DNA of 5,446 nucleotides from CAZQSL01 sp964595945 (GTDB taxonomy: Bacteria > UBP15 > UBA6099 > JAJRTR01), in assembly GCA_964595945.1 (NCBI GenBank), contig CAZQSL010000179.1, forward strand, positions 1-5,446, given 5' to 3'. Below are positions 1 through 5,446 of this stretch, piece after piece. Each line of letters begins with the position of its first letter. Position 1 is the stretch's first letter. A program made the translations under genes and the position numbers. Below the pieces are notes generated by a model, which saw only the letters and a program-made list of their open reading frames with translations, ran no database searches and was not told where the DNA came from.

Positions 1-53
1 GGTGGGTCAATTTTCGACGCCGCTCCTGGGTCAATTTTCACCGCCGCTTGACA
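1..53. mobile_element. Terminus of an IS21-family insertion sequence (partial)
   Basis: This is the outer end of an insertion sequence whose body lies to the left of the window. Read on the minus strand from position 53 inward it starts TGTCAAGCGGCGGTGAAAAT and continues into a second copy of the same motif. A TGTCA-type tip followed by tandem copies of a ~20-bp motif containing AATTGACCCA is characteristic of IS21-family (istA/istB) ends, where the repeats are thought to bind the transposase. No transposase codons are visible, so it is not possible to say whether this is the istA-side or istB-side end. The boundary at 53 is supported by the ExbD reading frame becoming recognisable immediately after it. 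The target duplication cannot be checked because the other end is missing. Confidence 0.85.
3..48. repeat. Two tandem IS21 terminal repeats (22 bp, 24-bp period)
   Basis: Copies at 3-24 and 27-48 both begin TGGGTCAATTTTC and end CGCCGCT. They match at 20 of 22 positions, differing only at the two bases after the shared TGGGTCAATTTTC. They are separated by CC, giving a 24-bp period. Such multiple terminal repeats are a known IS21-family feature and are presumed transposase binding sites. Confidence 0.85.
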
Positions 54-291
54 GAACATATTCATCACGCGTGAAAACGCTATATATCTCAACAACAGGC
101 CGGTGACAATGGATGCGCTTGGTGGGTTCATAGCGCCTGAACTGAAAAACGACCGCGAAAAAGTGGTCGTACTCAAGGCCGACACGGACACGCCGCTCGG
201 TTATACGGTGAAGATCATCGACATCGTGAAAGAAGCTGGAGGCAAACGACTGACGATCACTACGAAGAAGAGCGGAAAGCTCACGGAGTGA
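52..291 (+). pseudogene. exbD: ExbD/TolR-type biopolymer transport protein, 5'-truncated by the IS
   Basis: ExbD is the inner-membrane partner of ExbB. Together they use the proton gradient to drive TonB, which powers outer-membrane receptors. Reading frame 1 after the IS junction gives about 79 residues covering the periplasmic ExbD fold: NIFITRENAIYLNNRPVT, then KVVVLKADTDTPLGYTVKII, then DIVKEAGGKRLTITTKK. The pattern 'V.I.AD.D.PYG...ii..ik.AG...' is typical of the family C-terminus. A usual ExbD has about 130-140 residues, so the cytoplasmic N-terminus and the single membrane helix with its essential Asp are missing. The frame is closed upstream by a TGA at 49-51 formed by the IS tip itself. 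Internal GTG (103) or ATG (109) starts could only make an unanchored fragment, so it is called a pseudogene. A downstream TonB-dependent receptor fits an exbBD-receptor operon. Confidence 0.85.
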
Positions 292-328
292 CGGCGGCGT
301 TTTATATAAATGAAAACACAAAACCAAC

Positions 329-334
329 GGAGGG
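329..334 (+). promoter_or_regulatory. Ribosome binding site of the TonB-dependent receptor
   Basis: GGAGGG lies 4 nt before ATG 339 and 1 nt before ATG 336. The spacing favours 339 as the working start, and both starts precede the same signal peptide. Confidence 0.7.
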
Positions 335-338
335 CATG

Positions 339-2381
339 ATGAAGAAACATTATGCAGCAGCAATCCTGTTTGTCGTAGCGATGACGGCATGCTCATGCAA
401 GTCGGCAATGGCCGCTGATGAAGCAACCCGGAAGGTGGGAACAGCGACGCAGACTTATGACATCGGAGCCGTGTCCGTCACGGCGACAAAAACTGAAACA
501 CCAGTAAAACACCTCTCCGACTCGATTTCCATCATCACCTCGAAAGACATTGAGGAGCATCAGTACACAACCGTCAACGAGGCATTGCGCGATACTATGG
601 GGATCGAATTCAAACAGTCGGGCGGACCGGGTGGATTTACGAGCATGAGCGTCAGAGGCGTGCAGGCGCAACATGTCATTCTGATGATAGACGGCGTGAA
701 TGTCAACGATGCGAGTGATACCAATGGTACATCGACGACTGTGCTGATGAATCTCGGCACAGAAAATATCGAAAAAATCGAAGTTGTCCGGGGACCGCAA
801 AGTACGCTGTATGGCTCGAATGCCGACATGGGTGTCATCAACATCATTACAAAAAAAGGGAAAAAGGGAAAGCCTACGGGCAATTTCAGATACAGCAACG
901 GAACGCTCAGTGATCAGAATATTGGCGCGTCCGTGTCTGGCGGTTTCGGTCAGAGTACATATCTTCTCGATATAGCCAATGAAACATCTGTCGGTATTAT
1001 CGATGAAGAGAAGTATATACATCAAAACGTTAGCGCGCGGTTCACAACGAAAGCTGGTCCGGTAAATATCGACTCTACTGTCAGATACAGCTACGCGGAG
1101 CTGCATTATTCGAAACTCATGGGTACGTATGATAACACAATGCCTCAGGGATACTGGTGGAATGTTCAGTTGCCTGACCCGGACAAGGAAAGGGATGGAA
1201 CAGATTTGTCGGGCTCAGTGACCTTCACACACGGCCTTTCGGAAAACTGGACACACAAGCTGAAACTCGGCTATGGCTATCACAAGATGTATGACATAAA
1301 TCTCAACAACGGACTGCTCGGCTATGTTACAGCGCCTTATGACGGCTACAAATACAAGGGAGTGACATACGCTGCTGGCGATGTTTTTGCTTACTACGAT
1401 GATGGCAACGGGGTCTACAGTCAGCTTGCCGGTAAAAATTACGATCTCGACTATTCGCACACGCTATCCTTCGATAGCGTGTGCGGTGGTTCTGATACCA
1501 TCACGGCCGGATTCGATTTCTTAAAGCAGGATTACGATCAGAGCGGAAAAAATGGCAATACGCATGTTGATGTGGATATGAAGTCATATTACATGTTCAA
1601 CCAGTGGCTCGGTCTTGAGGATGCGCTGTCGATTACGAGTGGTATGCGATATGTGGACCATAACATCTCCGGGAGCGAGACAACAGAAAATCTTGGCGTG
1701 AAGTATTTTGTCAATCATTCTCCATTCGCTGTGAAAATGAATTATGGCACCGGGTTTCGCGCTCCAGCGATGTTTCAAATGTTTCATCCGAAATACGGGA
1801 ACACAAACCTGAAACCGGAAACAAGCAAGTCGTGGGAATTCGGGTTCGAAGGCGCAGACATGACGAAGAAATTTACTTATGGCTGGATGTGGTGGGATGC
1901 TGATATAACTGACGCTATCCAGTTCCAGTACACTGACAGGGCGACAAGTACCGGCAGTTATTACAATGTCGCGAAAACCAAGACAAAGGGCTGGGAAAGC
2001 GAGTTCGGATGGAAGATCAGTGAAAGGCTGAATTTCAACGCGAACTACACATACACCGACGCAAAGGACATAAGCAATACCGGTGTTGAAACTCCGGCAG
2101 TACAGACCGCTAAAAACAAGGCTAATTTCTCACTTGCTTACAGGCATTTGAATTACTCGCTCATCGGCGATCTTTATGTCATTGGCAGCCGGCCCGATTA
2201 TGCGTATCAGCTAACGATCCCCAAGTACACGAAATTTGATCTCAAGTTCAACCAAAAGCTGAACGCGAAGACAGATTTCTTTGTAAGGATAGAAAATGTT
2301 TTCAATGCGAATGTCATCGAGGGACTTGGTTATAAAGAACTCGGCACCGCTCTGTATACCGGCTTCAGCTACAAATTTTGA
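339..2381 (+). CDS. TonB-dependent outer-membrane receptor, BtuB-like plug
   Basis: Outer-membrane active transporter of 680 residues that takes up a scarce ligand using TonB-ExbBD energy. Residues 1-25 are a type I signal peptide (MKK, a hydrophobic stretch, then AMA|ADE). A TonB-box-like DIGAVSVTAT follows at 41-50. The plug domain spans about 50-175 and has the family motifs SVRGVQAQHVILMIDGVNVN (104-123), IEKIEVVRGPQSTLYGS (144-160) and GVINIITKKG (165-174). The rest is rich in aromatic, alternating strands of a 22-stranded barrel. It includes NYGTGFRAPAMFQMF and LKPETSKSWEFG, and ends in NVFNA...FSYKF with the C-terminal Phe used for BAM-dependent assembly. E. coli BtuB has 614 residues, so this protein is somewhat longer. 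ATG 339 was chosen because of the SD at 329-334 and because the Lys-rich signal N-terminus starts there; an in-frame GTG at 288 overlaps the exbD stop but would add a non-signal extension. The ligand is unknown; cobalamin, another vitamin or metal chelates are inferences from the plug similarity and the ECF ATPase downstream. Confidence 0.95.
   Translation: MKKHYAAAILFVVAMTACSCKSAMAADEATRKVGTATQTYDIGAVSVTATKTETPVKHLSDSISIITSKDIEEHQYTTVNEALRDTMGIEFKQSGGPGGFTSMSVRGVQAQHVILMIDGVNVNDASDTNGTSTTVLMNLGTENIEKIEVVRGPQSTLYGSNADMGVINIITKKGKKGKPTGNFRYSNGTLSDQNIGASVSGGFGQSTYLLDIANETSVGIIDEEKYIHQNVSARFTTKAGPVNIDSTVRYSYAELHYSKLMGTYDNTMPQGYWWNVQLPDPDKERDGTDLSGSVTFTHGLSENWTHKLKLGYGYHKMYDINLNNGLLGYVTAPYDGYKYKGVTYAAGDVFAYYDDGNGVYSQLAGKNYDLDYSHTLSFDSVCGGSDTITAGFDFLKQDYDQSGKNGNTHVDVDMKSYYMFNQWLGLEDALSITSGMRYVDHNISGSETTENLGVKYFVNHSPFAVKMNYGTGFRAPAMFQMFHPKYGNTNLKPETSKSWEFGFEGADMTKKFTYGWMWWDADITDAIQFQYTDRATSTGSYYNVAKTKTKGWESEFGWKISERLNFNANYTYTDAKDISNTGVETPAVQTAKNKANFSLAYRHLNYSLIGDLYVIGSRPDYAYQLTIPKYTKFDLKFNQKLNAKTDFFVRIENVFNANVIEGLGYKELGTALYTGFSYKF
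1456..1485. repeat. Perfect 13-bp inverted repeat with 4-nt loop inside the receptor gene
   Basis: The left arm CGCACACGCTATC (1456-1468) and right arm GATAGCGTGTGCG (1473-1485) are exact reverse complements around the loop CTTC. The element lies in frame inside the barrel-coding part, encoding S-H-T-L-S-F-D-S-V-C-G. The Cys encoded by the right arm is the only one in the mature receptor. There is no T-tract after it, so it is not a standard terminator. Confidence 0.9.
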
Positions 2382-2414
2382 TTGAAGTGTTTTTTTCAGA
2401 ATATCTCCTTTTCG

Positions 2415-2444
2415 GGGATGCCCTCCGGGGCATCCCTCCTTTTC
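2415..2444 (+). terminator. Terminator-like hairpin between receptor and ABC ATPase genes
   Basis: GGGATGCCC (2415-2423) and GGGCATCCC (2428-2436) form a perfect 9-bp GC-rich stem with a TCCG loop. The tail TCCTTTTC is T-rich but interrupted. It lies 33 bp after the receptor stop, where an intrinsic terminator is expected. The weak T-tract suggests partial read-through, so it may lower rather than abolish expression of the ATPase gene. An mRNA-stabilising or processing role is also possible. The remaining bases of the 107-bp gap show no convincing promoter. Confidence 0.65.
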
Positions 2445-2488
2445 AATGAGTGTGGTGAAAATAGCGTTTCTTTACTATGGGGTAATTG

Positions 2489-4279
2489 ATGAATACCAAG
2501 CGTGAAATATACGAAGCATCGTGTGTAAACGAACTGCCCAACAGCAGTATCGTTTCACTGCGGGATGTATCGTTCAGATATCCGCAGGGTAAATATATGT
2601 CTCTCAAAAACATTTCACTTGAGATCGCGGGGGGCGAAGCTGTTCTTCTGACAGGTAAAACTGGGTGCGGCAAGAGCACTCTGCTGAAGTTGTTCAACGG
2701 TATCATTCCTCATGAAAGTAACGGTGAGTTGACTGGCGAGATACGTATTTGTGGGATGGATACTGAGAAGTCAAGTATTCCGGTGCTCGCACAATTGGCC
2801 GGTCTTGTTTTCCAGACGCCAGATGACCAGATATTCACACAGACGGTGAGGAGCGAGGTGGCATTCGGACCGGAAAACATGGGATTGAATAAAGTGGAAG
2901 TAAGCAGGAGGGTCGCGGCGGCGCTCGAAGCTGTCGGTCTTTCGGGGTTCGAGCCCCGGAAGACGCGTGCGCTTTCTGGTGGTCAGAAGCAGCGGCTTGC
3001 TATCGCGTCGCAGCTTTCTCTCCGCCCGCAGATACTCGCTCTTGACGAACCTGTCAGCCAGATCGACCCATCCGGCGCGCGCGAGGTCATGGCATGTCTA
3101 CGCGATCTGAAAGAATCCGGGATCACGATTGTAGTTGTCGAGCACCGCATACCTGAAACTCTGCCGCTTGTGGACAGGATTGTAGTGATGGACGAAGGAT
3201 CTGTTGTCGCTGATTTCAGGAAAAGTGAATTGCCTGATCATCTCGAACTATTTGACAGGCTCGGTCTGAAAATACCGGATGAACTGGCCGTCTGCGACGG
3301 TCTGGGGTTGAGGGTGACGGAAGACTGGGGCGATAACGCTGTTGCTGGAGTAAGAAAAGTCATAGCGGGAGCTGAAACGGCGAACGAGAATAGAGCCGGA
3401 ACGTCGATGACGCAAGGAGATGTGTCGAGAGATGTCGTGCGTCTGAGGAGGGTCACGTATTTCTATAAAGGATCGATGGAAGCAGCGGTCGATGCCGTGT
3501 CGCTGGATATTCATGACGGCGATGTTGTGGCGGTGATGGGGCATAACGGCTGCGGGAAATCCACTCTTCTTTCACTGATGGCTGGTTTGTTTCGGCCAAG
3601 TGGCGGCGACATTACGTTCGTCAGCAAGTATGCAAGCGATGAAGTGGCGGGCCGCCACGCTAAAAATATAGGCATGGTATTTCAGAACCCGGACATGCAG
3701 CTATTCGAGAAGACACTGGCGGATGAAATCGCGTTCGGGCCGGCCAACATGAAATGCGCTGCCGGAGAGATAAAACTGAGGGTAAGGGAACTGGCGGTTG
3801 CGCTCGGGCTTGACGATGCGCTGGGAAATCCAGCACTGTCGCTTTCGAAAGGCCGCAGGCTCAGGGCGGCGCTCGCGGCGGTGCTGTCGATGGAGCCATC
3901 GCTGCTGCTGCTCGACGAACCGACGACGGGGCAGAACAGGGAGAGCATTGCGGATGTGCTGAGCGCGATAAAGATGGTTAAGCGACGCAGTGCGGTTGTT
4001 TTCACGACACACGATGTCGAGACTGCTGCAGTATTCGCAGGCAGGGTAGTCATGATGAAAGCTGGACGGATTATAGCAGACGATACGCCGGAAGTGATTT
4101 TTCAGGATATTGATTTACTCGAAACGACAGGCGTCAGGCCTCCGGTCGCCACTGTCCTCGCAAAAAGATGCGGATTGCCGGTGTGTCTGTCTGTGGATGC
4201 GATATTGAAGTTGTGCGAGGATGTCGCGAATGCACGGAAGAATGGCACTTTATCCCGCTCAGAGAGGGAACGTGCCTGA
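2489..4279 (+). CDS. ecfA: ECF/CbiO-type ABC transporter ATPase with two fused nucleotide-binding domains
   Basis: Cytoplasmic ATPase (596 aa) that should energise an energy-coupling-factor importer together with an EcfT membrane protein and a substrate-binding S-component; neither partner is in the window. Domain 1 (about 20-265) has Walker A GKTGCGKST (56-64), Q-loop FQTPDDQIF (Q109), signature LSGGQ (162-166), Walker B ILALDEP (E187), D-loop SQID and switch His219. Domain 2 (about 315-540) has Walker A GHNGCGKST (351-359), Q-loop FQNPDMQLF (Q399), Walker B LLLLDEP (E477) and His508. Its signature is LSKGR (452-456) and its D-loop ends GQN, both departures from consensus. The 'PD.Q.F' plus 'AFGP.NM' stretches in both halves, and the tail TGVRPPVATVLAKRCGLP, mark the ECF/YkoD-like fused family rather than generic importers. 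The start at ATG 2489 is preceded by a weak GGGGT 5 nt upstream; an alternative TTG at 2486 adds one residue. The next gene's ATG directly follows the stop, implying coupled expression. The substrate cannot be deduced. Confidence 0.93.
   Translation: MNTKREIYEASCVNELPNSSIVSLRDVSFRYPQGKYMSLKNISLEIAGGEAVLLTGKTGCGKSTLLKLFNGIIPHESNGELTGEIRICGMDTEKSSIPVLAQLAGLVFQTPDDQIFTQTVRSEVAFGPENMGLNKVEVSRRVAAALEAVGLSGFEPRKTRALSGGQKQRLAIASQLSLRPQILALDEPVSQIDPSGAREVMACLRDLKESGITIVVVEHRIPETLPLVDRIVVMDEGSVVADFRKSELPDHLELFDRLGLKIPDELAVCDGLGLRVTEDWGDNAVAGVRKVIAGAETANENRAGTSMTQGDVSRDVVRLRRVTYFYKGSMEAAVDAVSLDIHDGDVVAVMGHNGCGKSTLLSLMAGLFRPSGGDITFVSKYASDEVAGRHAKNIGMVFQNPDMQLFEKTLADEIAFGPANMKCAAGEIKLRVRELAVALGLDDALGNPALSLSKGRRLRAALAAVLSMEPSLLLLDEPTTGQNRESIADVLSAIKMVKRRSAVVFTTHDVETAAVFAGRVVMMKAGRIIADDTPEVIFQDIDLLETTGVRPPVATVLAKRCGLPVCLSVDAILKLCEDVANARKNGTLSRSERERA
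4264..4269 (+). promoter_or_regulatory. Ribosome binding site of the propeller lipoprotein gene
   Basis: GAGGGA lies inside the last codons of the ATPase gene, 10 nt before ATG 4280. With the stop TGA (4277-4279) directly abutting that ATG, it supports translational coupling of the two genes and the choice of 4280 over the in-frame ATG at 4286. Confidence 0.55.
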
Positions 4280-5446
4280 ATGAGAATGAATAATAATGTG
4301 GCGACCGCTTTCATAGCGTTGACATTAGTGATGACACTATGTGGATGTGGGCATCGTGATGTGAAGCCGGACATATATTTCGTGAGAAATGGAATTGGTG
4401 TCACGAATTTCGAGGCTGATTCACTTTCGGTGCGAGATAACGGGAAGGACATAATCGAATGGAAAACTGGTCGGAACAGACACGATGTTGCCAGAATTGG
4501 CGACGATAAGCTGCTGGTGTTTTTCAAATGGAAACCGGGCAATAAATACATGATAACGATTGGGAGTGATTCGGCAATTCATCGAGTATCCATGATCGCG
4601 CCTCTGAAACCGTCGCCATTCAGGATCGCAGTGATCCCTCTTGAGAGTGTTGAGCCTCACGGGATAGGCATGGGAATAGCGCCTGACAGTTGTGTGAAGT
4701 TTTCACCGGACGGGACCCTCCTTGCGATCGGCACCATAAATGGCTTTCTTAGAATAGTGGACACGACGAGCGGAAGGATCGTGTCCAGGCGGCACCTTGC
4801 GGAAGGTTCGGTAAAGAGGATTGGCTGGGGGAAAGTGTCGGGTAAAACGGTGGTGTATATCGGCGAACAAAGTCCGGATGGTTACCTGCTCTGCATCGAA
4901 GTGGAAAGTGGCAGGGTGTTGTGGAAATACCGGTTAGCGGATGACATCGAATATTCGAGTATCGAGGAAAATGGGGACAGTTATTCGCTCTACAATCTGC
5001 CGGGTGTGTATCAGTTGAAAGTCACTGATGACGGTGATCTGATCGCGATCGGCACGCATGGGTGGTATATAGGCGAAAAGTATGTTTACAAGTGTCTCGT
5101 TTACAGATTCGACGGCGCAACGGGGAAAGTGAAATGGAAGTGGCCGGAAAGGGAGCCTCTGCCATTTGCGATAACATGGTTTGCGGCCGGAGACAGTGGG
5201 GCTGATGTCGTGTTGCACACTTCGACGTGGCTGCCGGTGATCTTCAGGAAAACTCCATATACCAATGGCACTGTATATAACCTCGATGGTGAAACAGGCA
5301 AAGTCAGATGGGAATACCGGATACCGGTTTTGCGACCGTATTATGAAAAGGCATCCTCCTCCGGTCAGTGCATCGGTATTTCACGCGACGGGAGGCATGC
5401 GGTTTTGGGACTGAATGACGGGAGAGGCTTGCTGTTCGATTCACTG
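4280..5446 (+). CDS. Predicted lipoprotein with PQQ/WD-like beta-propeller repeats (3' end outside window)
   Basis: The frame is open from ATG 4280 to the last base (389 codons), so the C-terminus is missing. Residues 1-23 form a short N-terminus, a hydrophobic helix (VATAFIALTLVMTL) and a lipobox-like L20-C-G-C23, which predicts lipid attachment at Cys23 and an extracytoplasmic location. Cys at -2 makes the lipobox slightly atypical. Residues 25-125 hold a beta-rich N-terminal region of unrecognised family. From about 138 propeller blades follow: FSPDGTLLAIGTINGFLRIV, then ESGRVLWKYRL (209-219), DGATGKVKWKWP (278-289), DGETGKVRWEYRIP (336-349) and SRDGRHAVLGLNDGRGLLFD (368-387). The 'TG+V.W.Y' blade ends are those of PQQ-like/YVTN propellers. 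No catalytic residues or cofactor ligands can be identified, so PQQ binding is not claimed. The start abuts the ATPase stop, so it probably belongs to the same uptake system, perhaps as a periplasmic or surface scaffold or ligand-handling protein. That role is inference. Confidence 0.85.
   Translation, partial: MRMNNNVATAFIALTLVMTLCGCGHRDVKPDIYFVRNGIGVTNFEADSLSVRDNGKDIIEWKTGRNRHDVARIGDDKLLVFFKWKPGNKYMITIGSDSAIHRVSMIAPLKPSPFRIAVIPLESVEPHGIGMGIAPDSCVKFSPDGTLLAIGTINGFLRIVDTTSGRIVSRRHLAEGSVKRIGWGKVSGKTVVYIGEQSPDGYLLCIEVESGRVLWKYRLADDIEYSSIEENGDSYSLYNLPGVYQLKVTDDGDLIAIGTHGWYIGEKYVYKCLVYRFDGATGKVKWKWPEREPLPFAITWFAAGDSGADVVLHTSTWLPVIFRKTPYTNGTVYNLDGETGKVRWEYRIPVLRPYYEKASSSGQCIGISRDGRHAVLGLNDGRGLLFDSL

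Noticed and set aside
280..310. TATATAAA at 303-310 as a -10 box for the receptor gene
   Set aside because: No -35 match at 16-18 bp upstream (the region is ctcacg), so a sigma70 promoter is not supported.
288..338. GTG 288 as the start of the TonB-dependent receptor
   Set aside because: It would place 17 polar residues before a normal Lys-rich signal peptide. A good SD (329-334) directly precedes ATG 339.
351..410. Receptor signal peptide read as a lipoprotein signal (MTAC)
   Set aside because: Met at -3 is a poor lipobox, TonB-dependent receptors normally use signal peptidase I, and AMA|ADE gives a clean type I site.
393..1106. 237-codon open frame on the minus strand
   Set aside because: It is fully antisense to the receptor plug and barrel region, has no recognisable domain, and is explained by codon bias of the real gene.
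2450..2478. Possible promoter before the ATPase gene (TACTAT at 2473-2478)
   Set aside because: The -35 region at correct spacing (GTGTGG) does not match consensus, and the box is only 10 nt from the start codon.
2382..2488. Cobalamin or other riboswitch between receptor and ATPase genes
   Set aside because: The gap is 107 bp and contains one simple hairpin; no conserved B12-box, TPP or other riboswitch core is recognisable.
2943..2958. tRNA T-arm lookalike (CGGGG-TTCGAG-CCCCG)
   Set aside because: The loop is one base short for a T-arm, no acceptor, D or anticodon arms surround it, and it lies in a conserved ATPase reading frame.
4102..4551. 149-codon minus-strand open frame across the ATPase/lipoprotein junction
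   Set aside because: It is antisense to two well-supported genes, has no domain and no convincing ribosome binding site.

Overview
The window comes from a diderm (Gram-negative-type) bacterium of roughly balanced base composition. It encodes an outer-membrane TonB-dependent receptor, the remnant of an ExbD energiser and a predicted lipoprotein. Codon use is mixed, with many AGG, CGG and ATA codons, so it does not look enteric. The sequence alone does not allow a species or phylum call. All genes are on the + strand and look like one uptake locus.

Layout: positions 1-53 are the terminus of an IS21-family insertion sequence, with two 22-bp repeats typical of that family and an end reading TGTCA on the minus strand. 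The IS joins the middle of an exbD gene, leaving only the periplasmic C-terminal part (52-291). A TonB-dependent receptor follows 47 bp later (339-2381), with a signal peptide, TonB box, plug domain and 22-strand-type barrel ending in Phe. A 107-bp gap holds a strong hairpin with a T-rich tail. Next is an ECF/CbiO-type ABC ATPase with two fused nucleotide-binding domains (2489-4279). Directly abutting it is a lipoprotein with PQQ/WD-like beta-propeller repeats (4280 to the window end, incomplete).

How the parts could work together: the receptor would take a scarce nutrient across the outer membrane using TonB-ExbB-ExbD energy. The ECF-type ATPase would power its import across the inner membrane with an S-component and an EcfT partner that are not in the window. 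The propeller lipoprotein would act in the periplasm or on a membrane surface. The substrate cannot be read from the sequence. Cobalamin or another vitamin, or Ni/Co, are reasonable guesses because BtuB-like receptors and CbiO/ECF ATPases commonly serve them.

Most notable points: the IS21 insertion that beheads exbD; a degenerate ABC signature (LSKGR) and D-loop (GQN) in the second ATPase half; a propeller lipoprotein translationally linked to an ECF ATPase; a perfect 13-bp hairpin inside the receptor gene; and a terminator-like hairpin flanked by 9-bp direct repeats between receptor and transporter.
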